Positions 9,693 to 20,413 are shown, counted from the stretch's first letter. The stretch is DNA of 64,000 bases from Pseudomonas flexibilis (GCF_000802425.1 NZ_JRUD01000014.1:169097-233096), one strand, 5' to 3'. Notes: generated by a model from the sequence alone, not told the origin. Numbers and translations: made by a program.

Positions 9693-11778
9693 ATGTCTAT
9701 GTCGAGCCCCCGCTTCAACCTGTCGCTGGCTGACCTGGAGCTGCAGGTGCTGGCCTTCGAGGCCGTGGAAATCATCGGCCAGCCCTACTCCATCGACCTG
9801 CACCTGGTCAGCCGGCAGCCGGACCTCGACCTGGCGGCCCTGCTGCGTCAGCCGGCCTGGCTCGATCTCGGCCAGGGCCGCGGCCTGCATGGCCTGGTCT
9901 GGCGCGTCGAGCAGACCCAGTGCACCGTACATCTCAGCCATTACCGCATCGAGCTGCGCCCCGCACTTGCCTGGCTGGAGCAGCGGCGCAACTGCCGCAT
10001 CTACCAGCAGAAGAGCGTGCCGCAGATCCTCCGGCAGCTGCTGGCCGAGCATGGCATCCAGGGCGACGCCTGCCAGTTCCCGGAAACGGAGTATCCCGCC
10101 CGCGAGTACTGCGTGCAGTACGCGGAAAGCGACCTGCACTTCCTGCGGCGGCTGTGCGAAGAGGAAGGCCTGCACTACCACTTCCGCCACAGCGCGAAAC
10201 AGGGTCATGTGCTGGTTTTCGGCGATGATCAGACGGTCTTTCCCCGGCTGTCCGCGCTCCAGCCGTTCCGGCCCGACAGCGGCCAGCCGCAGGAAACTCC
10301 GGCCATTCAGCGCTTCACCGTGCGCCTGGAAAGCCGCAGCGACACCGTGACCGCGGGATCATGACGAGCGCCAGCCCCGCCTGCAGATGCAGAGCAGTGC
10401 CTCGCAGGCCGACACGCCTTCCAGCACCGGTGAGCAATACCACTACCCGGGCCGCTTCACCGATCGCAGCCGCGGCACCCAGCTCGCCCGTCGCGCACTG
10501 GAAGGTCTTCAGCATGATGCCCTGCGCGCCGAAGGCAGCAGCAGCCAGCCCTTGCTTGCCAGCGGCCACTTCCTGGAGCTGCAAGGGCATCCCCGCGACG
10601 ACTTCAACCAGCTATGGCTGCTCACCGAGGTTCACCACCAGGGCTACCAGCCGCAAGTGCTCGAAGCCTTTGCCGGCCACCGCGAATCCGCGCCCGCGGA
10701 CCCGCCCGGCTACCGCAACCGCTTCGTCGCCATCCCCTGGCAAGCGCCCTACCGCCTGCCCTGCCTGCAGGCCAGACCCAGCCTGCTCTCTGCCCAGACG
10801 GCGGTGGTCACCGGACCGGACGACGAGGACATCCACTGCGACGAGCATGGCCGCGTCCAGGTGCGCTTCCACTGGGAGCGCGAAGCCGCTGCCGCTACGC
10901 ACAGCCGCGCCTGGCTGCGCGTGGCCAGTGGCTGGGCCGGTGACCAGTACGGCGCCCTGCTCATCCCACGTGTCGGCATGGAGGTGCTGGTCAGCTTCCT
11001 GGATGGCGACCCTGACCGCCCGCTGGTCACCGGTTGCCTCTACCACGCCGAACATGACCCCCCCTGCCCGCTGCCGGACCAGCGCGCCTGCAGTGTGTTC
11101 CGGACCCGCAGCTCGCCCGGCGGCCAAGGCTTCCACGAACTGCGCATCGAAGACCGCCAGGGCGCCGAACGCATCCACGTACACGCCCAGCGCGACTGGG
11201 AACAGCACATCAACCATGACCATCGCCTGTGGATCGGCAACCAACGCCACTGTACCGTCGCGGGCGACAGCCACAGCGCGCTCAAGGGCGAGGAACACCG
11301 CATCACCCACGGCAACCGCCTGGCGGAGCTCAGGGCCGACGACCACCTCACCGTGCAGGGCAGCCAGCACCTGAAGCTGGGGGCCGGGCAGTTCATCGAG
11401 GCCGGTCAGGAAATCCATCTCGCCAGCGGCGAGAAGATCGTCCTGCAAGCCGGCAGCGAACTGACCCTCAAGGTCGGCGGCAGCTTCGTGAAGCTGGACG
11501 CCAGCGGCGTGACACTGGTGGGGGCGCAGGTGAGGCTGAATTCGGGCGGAAGCGCGGGGAAAGGCGCCGGGGCGCAGCCATTGCTGCCGCAGGTGAGTGA
11601 AACCGACACGCCACCAGCGGCGAGCGAACGTTCGGCATCCCACCAGGCCGCTGGGCAGCACAGCGATCTCGACGCTGCTGAGCCGGGTGAACGAACCCTG
11701 ATCGTCGATGTCTGGGGCGATCCCGCGCTCGGCAGCCAACTGCAACTGCTTGATCCCAAGGACCAGGGTCATGAGTGA
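9693..11778 (+). pseudogene. vgrG: vgrG spike gene with a frameshift
   Basis: VgrG forms the puncturing tip on the Hcp tube. The first frame (9693-10364, 223 residues) holds the N-terminal gp27-like part, with the conserved EYCVQYAESDLHFLRRLCEEEGL-type segment. It stops at TGA 10362-10364. The rest (from about 10366 to 11778) continues in the next frame with no in-frame stop: the gp44/gp5 core (DEHGRVQVRFHWERE) and a C-terminal beta-helix-like part (GEKIVLQAGSELTLKVGGSFV). The expected joint is GS-Y-DERQPRLQM, so two bases, probably TA, are missing near 10360. This may be a real loss-of-function mutation or a sequencing error. The flanking effector genes look intact. Confidence 0.85.
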
Positions 11779-14700
11779 ACTGAAGGACCAGACCATCGAG
11801 CAGGGCGTACGCAAGCGCACCGAGTATGACGACGCACGCCAGGCACGCCTGGTGTTGAACATCGCGCGCAGCGACGGCGGCACCCTGACCATCCCGTTGC
11901 TGGACGACGCGCGCAGCACGACAGAACAACCGGATCTTCAGAAAAACACCCTGCTCGCCGTCCTGCCGCTGGCCCGCCTGCCGGGGTACGACAGGCAGAA
12001 CGAAGCGCCCAAGGGGGCACTGCCCCGGCCGGGTCGCATCTATGTCTTCTGGGGGAACCGGCTGTGGCGCGAGCTGGAGGCTGATGGCACGGGACAGCTG
12101 TTCGAAGTAGACCTGGCCCATTGGCGCAAGCAGGCCGAACAGAGGCTGGACGCCGACGAACGCCCACCCGTCGGCGCCCGCCAGTACCTGATCCTGCTGC
12201 CCATGCTGCTGCAGGGCCGGGCGATCGCCGGCGAACTGCACATGGCCTACAGCGAGCTGCCGTGGACCTGGGAGTACATCGCGTGGTTGGAGCAGGACAT
12301 GGCGCGCATTCAGCGGCGCTGCAGAAACCTGGCTCCCGCTTGGGCCGCCGCCGTTGTGGGCCCTGAACATTGGCGGGCGACCCAGGCCATGCCAGCACTG
12401 GCCATCGACACACTAAGCGAAGGGATGCGGGCGCGGGATTTTGCGGTGGAGAGTAACCTGGCTGACCCGGCAACCTTTACACCCGGCTTCACCGGCTTCG
12501 CTGAAACCGAATGGGTGATGCGATTGCAACGTGCCAAGGAAGAACTGGCCGAACACCAAGGCGACCCGCAGCCCGAGCCCTTGCCTGCACTGGAGTCCGG
12601 CGTCGATGTATTGGTCGAATTCAACCTGCGCGGCTATCCCCGACTGATTGGCTTCATACTCGACGACCCATTGTTCAGCCTTCGGCATGCCACCGCCCAG
12701 CTACGCCTGACGGGCGCATATTTACTCACCCAGAACGCCTTGGTCGCCCAGCATCCCCATGGCGCCTATGTCCAGGCGCTCTACAGCCTGGTCATGCGCC
12801 CCGGCGACAACCCCCTGGCGCACCTGCAGGCGTATCTGGATACGCCGGGTGTGCGCGAGGCCGCGCGTGAAACGCAGCGCAACGCCGCGCGCGCCCACAT
12901 GGAGGCGATCCTGGCACGACTGATCGCACTGACAGACCAGCTGGCGCCTTTCATCCAGGATTGGCTCTTCAGCAACGACGAGCGATTGCTGGAGCCCTAC
13001 GCGTTGATGAGCGAACTCCTCGAAGTCCTCAAGCACCCAGCCCATCGCGATGCCCTGTGCCTGACGTCCGCCGACGATGACCTGGAGAAGGCCATCAACC
13101 GGCTAACGGTACAACTGCTCGAAGCCACGCATGCTATTACTCGACCGCTCCTCAGCGACACGGGGCAAGCGGTTATCCGTTTACAAACCCTGGCCGGGGT
13201 TAGCCGCGAAGCCAACCCCCAGCGAATGGGCCTCAGTACTCTGCTGCAAACGGTGGACGCGGACGCTTCGGCAATCGATACCTTGGCGCTGAACAAGAAC
13301 ACCACGGCCTTGGTAGGGGACCTGATGGACATCGTCTCCACGGCAATCTGCACGCAGGTCAGTCGCCTGAGCGATGCAGTGGTCGCGGTGGAGCTGCCGC
13401 GTTTGTTTGCCCCGAGTTTCGGTGTATTCAAGACATTGTCGCCTTCATGGCGCGGCCTCGAGCTGATGCCGCGCGGACAGGCGCTGGCACAACGGCTGGT
13501 GATTCTGGGGGTTGAAGGGGGCGGCCTGAGCTATGGCCTGACTCCGGAAGAACGGACGACCCTGACCACCAAGAATTACAGCCACGCCGTCGTGCACGAC
13601 CAGGCGGGCAATCCCCTCGCCTCCAACAGCCCGCGAAGGATGCCGGGCCAACCGAATCTCGGTCGCAGCACGGTTATCGCTGCGCCTGCGGACCACCCAC
13701 ATGTACGGAGTCTTAGTGCCTGGAAGTTGCAGGCCAACCGCAAGATACAGGGCGTTCTGGAGACACCAGCCATTCCATTGGTGGCGGTGGTTTGCGCGGT
13801 GTTCAACTTGCAGGCGCAGATCGCAGAAATGAAGGGTCTGCAGAAAGAGGGCTGGGAAGGTGAGTTACGCTCATTTGCGGGTCTTTTTTCGGCACAGATT
13901 GATCTGACCGCTGCCCTATCGAACTTAAGCAAACCTATTCTGGGATCAAACAATTCCCTTGTTCAGATGCTTGAAAAGCCGCGTTTGAATGTCGCGAAAA
14001 TCTCCGATAAATGGGCAAAAAACCTCGAAGCACTGACAGGCCATTCAAGGCTCACACTGCTCAGAGCCATATCGGGCGCAGCAATGGTCGTTACAAGTTT
14101 GCTGAGCGCATGGGATGCCTCCCGTGCCTGGCGTCAGGGAGACCGCGATGCGGCGCTTGCCTATGGTGTACTGGGCACCTCCGGCTCCGCCTTATGGACA
14201 GCTGCCACGCTGGGTATGGCGATAAATCCTATGGTGCTGCTGATCGGCGGGTTGATATTCATAGGCGGCAGCCTGCTGGCTAACTGGCTCACCGACACGG
14301 ATCTCGAAGCGCTCGCGAAACATGGCCCCTTTGGCAAGGAGCATCCAAAGTCCGACGATGAGCGTTTCGGCCACTTGCGCGACCCCTGGAACGCCTACAC
14401 GCAACTGCTCGGCGTTCTGGGCAAGCCCATCATTCAGGTGGCGCCCTTATCCGAATGGCGAAAAAACGCCCCATTAAGGCATCGTGCGGCACTACGCCAA
14501 GTCGCCTCCAAACGCTCGCCAATGCCGCTGGGCTGCCAGCCCACGCAGATGCAACCACTGGAAGACGGCGACTGGATAATGACCCTTCAATCGCCCCTGC
14601 TCCCAATGTTCCAGGGGGGACGAAACTTTGTAGTGCTAGCCGAAGAACAGGTCCAGGCCCTACCTCGTAGCGATGCCGCCAGGATGCAGCCGCTTCATCG

Positions 14701-15037
14701 AAAAGCCATCAATGAATTCAAACTGAATGCGTTTCCATTGGACGACGGCACGTTGCTTTACGTACTACCCCGGCAATTCCCTCCGGTACAACTGACTCCG
14801 CGAGAGCGATATCACTATACGATTGTCCAGCGAGTCGTTCTTCGCGCCCAATTCCATCTGAGCCAGCCCGGGAAACTGGGAGACAAAGGTGGTCCGGCAC
14901 AAACGCTGGTCCTACCCCAGCCGAGCCCGAAACGCTGGCAAGACTGGCAAGAGGCATTCAGAAGACTGCCGGCTCCAACGATCCTCTCGAACGACGCCCC
15001 TTATTGGCTGATCGAAACCACGGAATTCAAGGCATGA
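11771..15037 (+). CDS. VasX-like candidate T6SS effector (BTH_I2691 family type)
   Basis: A 1088-residue protein that overlaps the vgrG stop (ATG at 11771, vgrG TGA at 11776-11778). Its N-terminal 200 residues contain RPGRIYVFWGNRLWRELE and a long helical part, resembling the N-terminal region of VasX-type effectors. Hydrophobic stretches near residues 665-685, 760-785 and 797-838 (the last including NPMVLLIGGLIFIGGSLLA) could insert into membranes, as in colicin-like pore formers. Position between vgrG and a membrane protein matches the effector-immunity order of VasX/TsiV2 in Vibrio and of the vgrG-linked pair PA5265/PA5264 in P. aeruginosa as I recall them. Pore formation is inferred, not shown. 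Confidence 0.7.
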   Translation: MSELKDQTIEQGVRKRTEYDDARQARLVLNIARSDGGTLTIPLLDDARSTTEQPDLQKNTLLAVLPLARLPGYDRQNEAPKGALPRPGRIYVFWGNRLWRELEADGTGQLFEVDLAHWRKQAEQRLDADERPPVGARQYLILLPMLLQGRAIAGELHMAYSELPWTWEYIAWLEQDMARIQRRCRNLAPAWAAAVVGPEHWRATQAMPALAIDTLSEGMRARDFAVESNLADPATFTPGFTGFAETEWVMRLQRAKEELAEHQGDPQPEPLPALESGVDVLVEFNLRGYPRLIGFILDDPLFSLRHATAQLRLTGAYLLTQNALVAQHPHGAYVQALYSLVMRPGDNPLAHLQAYLDTPGVREAARETQRNAARAHMEAILARLIALTDQLAPFIQDWLFSNDERLLEPYALMSELLEVLKHPAHRDALCLTSADDDLEKAINRLTVQLLEATHAITRPLLSDTGQAVIRLQTLAGVSREANPQRMGLSTLLQTVDADASAIDTLALNKNTTALVGDLMDIVSTAICTQVSRLSDAVVAVELPRLFAPSFGVFKTLSPSWRGLELMPRGQALAQRLVILGVEGGGLSYGLTPEERTTLTTKNYSHAVVHDQAGNPLASNSPRRMPGQPNLGRSTVIAAPADHPHVRSLSAWKLQANRKIQGVLETPAIPLVAVVCAVFNLQAQIAEMKGLQKEGWEGELRSFAGLFSAQIDLTAALSNLSKPILGSNNSLVQMLEKPRLNVAKISDKWAKNLEALTGHSRLTLLRAISGAAMVVTSLLSAWDASRAWRQGDRDAALAYGVLGTSGSALWTAATLGMAINPMVLLIGGLIFIGGSLLANWLTDTDLEALAKHGPFGKEHPKSDDERFGHLRDPWNAYTQLLGVLGKPIIQVAPLSEWRKNAPLRHRAALRQVASKRSPMPLGCQPTQMQPLEDGDWIMTLQSPLLPMFQGGRNFVVLAEEQVQALPRSDAARMQPLHRKAINEFKLNAFPLDDGTLLYVLPRQFPPVQLTPRERYHYTIVQRVVLRAQFHLSQPGKLGDKGGPAQTLVLPQPSPKRWQDWQEAFRRLPAPTILSNDAPYWLIETTEFKA

Positions 15038-16224
15038 GCGCACAAGAACACCGCATTCCCTACGGCCCCGGCGCCTATCGCAGTAATGCGCTTCCCGATC
15101 TACCCCCGTCCCGCCAACAGCAAGGGGGACTGTTTGATACGCCGCTGCGCTGGGGGCGTTACGCCGGACTGGACTCGCCCGTGGAGATTGAGTCGCAACT
15201 GGAAAGCAAAGCCTATAAAGCATATGAACAGCAGCTTGCCGAAGGGCAAAAGCCACTCATTTTCTGCGATGCGCAACGCTGGCGATTTGAAAACTCAAGC
15301 ATAATCCCATACTTGATTTTCATATCTAAACTCTTGAGCTTTTTCTTTCCATGGTTTTTCTTCACAGCTGAGATCTATTTTGTATTTGACTCAAATTTAT
15401 TACTTTCCTTGCCGGCTGTATTTCTCACAATCTTAACGTTAGGGCTATCCGGAGGCCCAAAGCAAAAATATGCAGACCTTTCATTGATAACTGGCGCCGT
15501 TGTCGCTTTTTTATTTATTGCATGGGATAAGGGTGCGCTCTGGGGCTATTGGTCCGAGCATCCTCCGCTTATTTGGATAGGCATCTTTCTCTCCTTCCAC
15601 GCCATCATCGGCGCCGACCTTCTACTCGCCCTCTACGCCCGCTTCTACAAACACGACGGCAGCGAATTCAATCGCCAGAACGGTACCCTGACCATTGCCC
15701 GTCGCTTCCGTAAACCCTTTGTGGCGCCCTTCTATGAGTTCGATCCCGCCATGCAGTTGTTGCCTACCGGCTACGGCGGCCATGACTACGCCCTCTGGCT
15801 TCACCACCGCTATGACGGCATCAAGGTCTGCCTGGCCCGCAAGGTCCATACCCTGGGGCTGGACAAGCACAACCTGCACGCCTTCTGGGACACGTTGCAG
15901 CGCTACATGGACGTCAGCCAGCCCCTGCCGGATCTACCGGTGCTGGAGCAGAGCCGCCACCTGGACCCGGTTACCGCCGCTCACGACGCCGCCACCGGAC
16001 GCAACCCGCGTAAATGGCGTGACCTGAACGTCGAGGCGTGGAAACGCAAGGAAGGAAAAAAGCTGCGTGAAAAAGTTGCCGCCTACCCCTGGCAGACAAA
16101 GCCCTGCACGCTCCAGACCCGGATCGACCCCAACCTCACCATCGAAGCCTATTACCGCTGCCAGGAAGCCAAGGGCATTCAGGCCACACCCCAGGCCGAG
16201 GATTTCACCTTCAGCCGATGCTGA
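15034..16224 (+). CDS. Multi-pass membrane protein, probable immunity to the upstream effector
   Basis: A 396-residue protein starting MSAQEHRIPYGPGAYRS. About four membrane segments lie at residues 90-115, 118-138, 147-167 and 177-205, followed by a soluble C-terminal half. Its ATG overlaps the effector stop by ATGA, so translation is coupled. That is the usual order for an effector and its immunity protein, and inner-membrane immunity suits a pore-forming effector. The DNA of the membrane part (15290-15560) is much richer in A and T than its surroundings, a sign of separate origin or rapid change. An adaptor or chaperone role is possible but less likely given the membrane segments. Confidence 0.65.
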   Translation: MSAQEHRIPYGPGAYRSNALPDLPPSRQQQGGLFDTPLRWGRYAGLDSPVEIESQLESKAYKAYEQQLAEGQKPLIFCDAQRWRFENSSIIPYLIFISKLLSFFFPWFFFTAEIYFVFDSNLLLSLPAVFLTILTLGLSGGPKQKYADLSLITGAVVAFLFIAWDKGALWGYWSEHPPLIWIGIFLSFHAIIGADLLLALYARFYKHDGSEFNRQNGTLTIARRFRKPFVAPFYEFDPAMQLLPTGYGGHDYALWLHHRYDGIKVCLARKVHTLGLDKHNLHAFWDTLQRYMDVSQPLPDLPVLEQSRHLDPVTAAHDAATGRNPRKWRDLNVEAWKRKEGKKLREKVAAYPWQTKPCTLQTRIDPNLTIEAYYRCQEAKGIQATPQAEDFTFSRC

Positions 16225-16338
16225 TCTCGGGACCCAACCCGAGCATCCGCCCACCAGGCCCTGCAGTCTCGGCAGGTGCAGCCGCCTTGGACCGGGCGCG
16301 CCGGCGCTAATGCATATATCCCCTTATGGAATATAAAA

Positions 16339-16363
16339 ATTCTTAAAAGATATTTTTAAGAAT
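16339..16363. promoter_or_regulatory. 25-bp AT-rich palindrome before the sulfate operon
   Basis: ATTCTTAAAA-GATAT-TTTTAAGAAT has perfect 10-bp arms. A plausible -10 box TATAGT lies at 16377-16382 and the palindrome covers the expected -35 region. It stands 66 bases before the oscA-like gene. A CysB-type regulator is the obvious candidate because the genes are sulfur-starvation genes, but the binding protein is not shown. No other gene was seen in 16225-16428. Confidence 0.6.
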
Positions 16364-16428
16364 AAGAAAGCCTCTCTATAGTCCGCTCCACCCTCCCCCG
16401 GGGAGGGGAATCCGATGGAGCACTTCCC

Positions 16429-16605
16429 ATGAGCACAACGCCCCGCAGCCTCGACGTGCCGGCCGAAGACGCTTCCTTGCTGCGCGAGATTCATGCCGCC
16501 CTGCGCAATCTGCGCTACGGCTCGGTGGAGATCACCGTGCACGACAGCCGCGTCGTGCAGATCGAGCGCAAGGAAAAGTACCGGCTGAGCGAGCCGCGCA
16601 AGTAA
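16429..16605 (+). CDS. oscA: OscA-like small protein (DUF2292/YezD family)
   Basis: A 58-residue protein, [20 protein letters not shown] at the start and [15 protein letters not shown] at the end. The core [23 protein letters not shown] is the signature of YezD/DUF2292 proteins. In Pseudomonas such a gene, oscA, sits just upstream of sbp and is needed for use of organosulfur compounds under sulfur starvation. Here sbp begins 97 bases later on the same strand. GGAG at 16417-16420 supports the ATG. The symbol rests on family and position. Confidence 0.8.
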   Translation: MSTTPRSLDVPAEDASLLREIHAALRNLRYGSVEITVHDSRVVQIERKEKYRLSEPRK

Positions 16606-16702
16606 TCGCCGAAGAACAACGACACGGCCCGACTGGACAACCGGAGGGCGCGCCCAGACGCACCACTGCCGCAATCCGAATCCGTCATTTCAGGAGCTTC
16701 AC

Positions 16703-17701
16703 ATGTCCATTCGCCGTTTCGCGTTCGCCGCCCTCGCCGGCGCGCTGTTTACCACCCAGGCCCTGGCGGCCGACACGCTGCTCAACGTGTCCTACGACCC
16801 GACCCGCGAGCTGTACCAGGAATTCAACTCCGCCTTTGCCCAGCACTGGAAAGCCCAGGGCAAGGGGGACGTCACCATCCAGCAATCCCACGGCGGTTCG
16901 GGCAAGCAGGCCCGCTCGGTGATCGACGGCCTGCGCGCCGATGTGGTGACCCTGGCGCTGGCCGGCGACATCGATGAACTGCACCGCCTCGGCAAGCTGA
17001 TCCCCGCCGACTGGCAGTCGCGCCTGCCGGACGCCAGCACGCCCTACACCTCGACCATCGTGTTCCTTGTGCGCAAGGGCAACCCCAAGGGACTGAAGGA
17101 CTGGGGCGACCTGGTAAAACCGGGCGTGGAAGTCATTACCCCAAACCCGAAGACCTCCGGTGGCGCGCGCTGGAACTTCCTGGCCGCCTGGGCGTGGGCC
17201 AAGAAGCAGTACGGCAGCGATGAGAAAGCCCAGGAATACGTGACCCAGCTGTACAAGCAGGTGCCCGTGCTGGATACCGGGGCCCGCGGCTCGACCATCA
17301 CCTTCGTGAACAACCGGATCGGCGACGTGCTGCTGGCCTGGGAGAACGAGGCGTTCCTGGCGCTGAAGGAGGAAGGTGGCGACGCGCTGGAAATCGTCGT
17401 GCCGTCTCTATCGATCCTCGCCGAGCCGCCGGTCGCCGTGGTGGACCGCAATGTCGAGCGCAAGGGCACGCGCGAACTGGCCACCGCATACCTGAACCAC
17501 CTGTACAGCGAAGAGGGCCAGCGCATCGCCGCCAAGAACTTCTACCGGCCGCGCAATGCCAAGGTGGCCGCCGAGTTCGCCGAGCAGTTCCCGCAACTGG
17601 AACTGGTGACCATCGATGGCGCCTTCAATGGCTGGAAGGAGGCGCAACCGAAGTTCTTCAGCGATGGCGGCGTGTTCGACCAGATCTACCAGGCCCACTG
17701 A
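16703..17701 (+). CDS. sbp: Periplasmic sulfate-binding protein
   Basis: A 332-residue solute-binding protein that delivers sulfate to the CysTWA transporter. The N-terminus [22 protein letters not shown] is a Sec signal peptide with cleavage expected after residue 22 or 23. The mature part starts [19 protein letters not shown], a hallmark of Sbp/CysP proteins, and contains the [13 protein letters not shown] anion-binding segment. CAGGAG precedes the ATG. cysT follows after 15 bases. Expression is likely raised in sulfur limitation through CysB. Confidence 0.94.
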   Translation: MSIRRFAFAALAGALFTTQALAADTLLNVSYDPTRELYQEFNSAFAQHWKAQGKGDVTIQQSHGGSGKQARSVIDGLRADVVTLALAGDIDELHRLGKLIPADWQSRLPDASTPYTSTIVFLVRKGNPKGLKDWGDLVKPGVEVITPNPKTSGGARWNFLAAWAWAKKQYGSDEKAQEYVTQLYKQVPVLDTGARGSTITFVNNRIGDVLLAWENEAFLALKEEGGDALEIVVPSLSILAEPPVAVVDRNVERKGTRELATAYLNHLYSEEGQRIAAKNFYRPRNAKVAAEFAEQFPQLELVTIDGAFNGWKEAQPKFFSDGGVFDQIYQAH

Positions 17702-17716
17702 CGGTAGGGGTATTCC

Positions 17717-18535
17717 ATGTTGCGCCGCACCTCACCCGTCATCCCCGGCTTCGGACTGACCCTCGGCTACACGCTGTGCTACCTCAGCTTCCTGGTGCTG
17801 ATTCCACTGGCCGCGCTGTTCGTGAAGACTGCCGAGCTGACCTGGGAGCAGTTCGTGGCCATCACCACCTCGGCGCGCGTACTGGCCGCGCTGAAGCTCA
17901 GTTTCGCCACCGCGTTTGGCGCCGCGTTGCTCAACGGGGTGATCGGTACGCTGCTGGCCTGGGTGCTGGTGCGCTATCGCTTCCCCGGCCGCAAGCTGAT
18001 CGACGCGCTGATCGACCTGCCGTTCGCCCTGCCGACCGCCGTGGCCGGCATCGCGCTCACCGCGCTGTACGCGCCCAACGGCCTGATCGGCCAGTTCGCC
18101 AGCGCCGTGGGCCTGAAAATCGCCTATAGCCCGCTGGGCATCACCCTGGCACTGACCTTCGTCACCCTGCCCTTCGTGGTGCGCACCCTGCAGCCGGTGC
18201 TGGCCGACATCCCCCGGGAGGTCGAGGAAGCCGCCAGTTGCCTGGGCGCCAAGCCGCTGCAGGTGTTCCGCCACGTGTTGGTGCCGGCGCTGCTGCCGGC
18301 CTGGCTCACCGGTTTCGCCCTGGCCTTCGCGCGGGGCGTGGGCGAATACGGCTCGGTGATCTTCATCGCCGGCAACATGCCGGGCAAGACCGAGATCCTG
18401 CCGCTGCTGATCATGGTCAAGCTCGACCAGTACGACTACGCCGGCGCTACCGCCATCGGTGTGCTGATGCTGGTGGTCGCCTTCATCCTGCTGCTGCTGA
18501 TCAACCTGCTGCAGCGCTACATCCGGACCCGTTGA
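17717..18535 (+). CDS. cysT: Sulfate ABC transporter permease CysT
   Basis: A 272-residue inner-membrane permease, half of the CysT-CysW channel for sulfate and thiosulfate. Several hydrophobic spans are visible, and the cytoplasmic EAA loop that contacts the ATPase is [20 protein letters not shown]. Length matches the family. It lies between sbp and cysW in the order sbp-cysT-cysW-cysA usual for Pseudomonas. The cysW ribosome site overlaps its stop codon. Confidence 0.94.
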   Translation: MLRRTSPVIPGFGLTLGYTLCYLSFLVLIPLAALFVKTAELTWEQFVAITTSARVLAALKLSFATAFGAALLNGVIGTLLAWVLVRYRFPGRKLIDALIDLPFALPTAVAGIALTALYAPNGLIGQFASAVGLKIAYSPLGITLALTFVTLPFVVRTLQPVLADIPREVEEAASCLGAKPLQVFRHVLVPALLPAWLTGFALAFARGVGEYGSVIFIAGNMPGKTEILPLLIMVKLDQYDYAGATAIGVLMLVVAFILLLLINLLQRYIRTR

Positions 18536-18546
18536 GGAGCATGCCC

Positions 18547-19419
18547 ATGAGCAGTCTTTCCGTGGCGGCGCCGCTTCCCACCGTTGCCCGCCAAGCCCCG
18601 AAACAGTGGGGACGCCTGACGCTGATCGGCGCCGCCTGGAGCGTGTTCGCCTTCTTCCTGCTGCTGCCGCTGGTGATCGTGCTGACCGAAGCCCTGCAGG
18701 CCGGCGTCGGCACCTTCTTCAGCGCCATTTTCGAGCCCGATGCCCTCGCCGCCCTGCGGCTGACCCTGCTGGCCGTGGCCATTTCCGTGCCGCTCAATGT
18801 GCTGTTCGGCGTGGCCGCCGCCTGGTGCGTGAGCAAGTACGAGTTTCGCGGCAAGAGCATTCTGGTGACCCTGATCGACCTGCCCTTCTCGGTGTCGCCG
18901 GTAATTGCCGGTCTGGTCTATGTGCTGCTGTTCGGCGCCCAGGGCCTGTTCGGCGAATGGCTGCTGGAGCACGACATCCAGATCATCTTCGCGGTGCCGG
19001 GCATCGTGCTGGCCACGCTGTTCGTCACCGTGCCGTTCGTGGCCCGCGAACTGATCCCGCTGATGCAGGAACAGGGCACCCAGGAAGAGGAAGCCGCTCG
19101 CCTGCTGGGCGCCAGCGGCTGGCAGATGTTCTGGCACGTCACCGTGCCGAACATCCGCTGGGGGCTGATTTATGGCGTGGTACTCTGCACCGCTCGCGCC
19201 ATGGGTGAATTCGGCGCCGTGTCGGTGGTGTCCGGGCACATTCGCGGCCTGACCAACACCCTGCCGCTGCATGTCGAAATTCTCTACAACGAATACAACC
19301 ACGTCGCCGCGTTCAGCGTCGCCAGCCTGCTGCTGGCACTGGCCCTGGTCATCCTGCTGCTCAAGCAATGGAGCGAATCGCGCATCAACCGCCTACGCCA
19401 CAGTGGCGCGGAGGAATAA
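18547..19419 (+). CDS. cysW: Sulfate ABC transporter permease CysW
   Basis: A 290-residue permease, partner of CysT. The EAA loop is [20 protein letters not shown] and the C-terminal spans are clear. Two ATGs compete, 18541 and 18547. The second is chosen because GAGGAG at 18534-18539 lies 7 bases before it and only 1 base before the first. cysA follows after 4 bases, indicating tight co-transcription. Confidence 0.93.
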   Translation: MSSLSVAAPLPTVARQAPKQWGRLTLIGAAWSVFAFFLLLPLVIVLTEALQAGVGTFFSAIFEPDALAALRLTLLAVAISVPLNVLFGVAAAWCVSKYEFRGKSILVTLIDLPFSVSPVIAGLVYVLLFGAQGLFGEWLLEHDIQIIFAVPGIVLATLFVTVPFVARELIPLMQEQGTQEEEAARLLGASGWQMFWHVTVPNIRWGLIYGVVLCTARAMGEFGAVSVVSGHIRGLTNTLPLHVEILYNEYNHVAAFSVASLLLALALVILLLKQWSESRINRLRHSGAEE

Positions 19420-19423
19420 ACCT

Positions 19424-20413
19424 GTGAGTATCGAAGTCCGTAACGTGAACAAGCAGTTCGGCGCCTTCCGCGCGCTGAACGACATCAACCTGGATATCCA
19501 CAGCGGCGAGCTGGTCGCCCTGCTCGGCCCGTCCGGCTGCGGCAAGACCACCCTGCTGCGCATCATCGCCGGCCTGGAAACCCCGGACAGCGGCTCGATC
19601 GTGTTCCACGGCGAGGACGTCTCGACCCGCGACGTGCGCGACCGCAACGTCGGTTTCGTGTTCCAGCACTACGCGCTGTTCCGCCACATGACCATCTTCG
19701 ACAACGTCGCCTTCGGCCTGCGCATGAAGCCCAAGTCCGAGCGCCCGGACGAAGCCACCATCGCCCGCCGCGTCAAGGAACTGCTGGAGATGGTCCAGCT
19801 CGACTGGCTGGGCGACCGCTACCCCGAGCAGCTGTCCGGCGGCCAGCGCCAGCGCATCGCCCTGGCCCGCGCCCTGGCGGTGGAACCCAAGATCCTGCTG
19901 CTCGACGAGCCCTTCGGCGCCCTGGACGCCAAGGTGCGCAAGGAGCTGCGCCGCTGGCTGGCGCGCCTGCACGAGGAGATCAACCTCACCTCCGTGTTCG
20001 TCACCCATGACCAGGAGGAAGCCATGGAGGTGGCCGACCGCATCGTGGTGATGAACAAGGGCGTGATCGAGCAGATCGGTTCGCCCGCCGAGGTCTACGA
20101 GCACCCGGCCAACCCGTTCGTCTACCACTTCCTCGGCGATGCCAACCGCCTGTACATGGGCGAGGAACACCACATCCTGTTCCGTCCCCACGAGATCTCG
20201 CTGTCGCGCAACGCCGCGGACGAGCATCGCCCCGCCGAGGTCCGCGACATCCGCCCGCTGGGCGCCATCACCCGGGTGACGCTGAAGGTGGACGGCCAGG
20301 AAGAGCCCATCGAGGCCGAAGTGGCCAAGGACGACGCCAGCCTGGTCGACCTGGCACGCGGCCAGACGCTCTACTTCAAGCCCAAGGCCGGCGTGCCGGC
20401 CCATCTGTCCTGA
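19424..20413 (+). CDS. cysA: Sulfate ABC transporter ATP-binding protein CysA
   Basis: A 329-residue ATPase that powers sulfate import. Walker A is GPSGCGKT (residues 35-42), the ABC signature is [15 protein letters not shown], and Walker B is [11 protein letters not shown]. The C-terminal regulatory domain ([11 protein letters not shown]...) is typical of CysA. The GTG at 19424 gives the family N-terminus [15 protein letters not shown] and sits 4 bases after the cysW stop, with GGAGG inside the end of cysW. It closes the oscA-sbp-cysTWA operon. Confidence 0.95.
   Translation: MSIEVRNVNKQFGAFRALNDINLDIHSGELVALLGPSGCGKTTLLRIIAGLETPDSGSIVFHGEDVSTRDVRDRNVGFVFQHYALFRHMTIFDNVAFGLRMKPKSERPDEATIARRVKELLEMVQLDWLGDRYPEQLSGGQRQRIALARALAVEPKILLLDEPFGALDAKVRKELRRWLARLHEEINLTSVFVTHDQEEAMEVADRIVVMNKGVIEQIGSPAEVYEHPANPFVYHFLGDANRLYMGEEHHILFRPHEISLSRNAADEHRPAEVRDIRPLGAITRVTLKVDGQEEPIEAEVAKDDASLVDLARGQTLYFKPKAGVPAHLS

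Noticed and set aside
10360..10368. Programmed +1 frameshift in vgrG at the UGAC stop
   Set aside because: The P-site codon UCA would not re-pair well after slipping and the product would lack the expected Tyr; a two-base deletion fits better.
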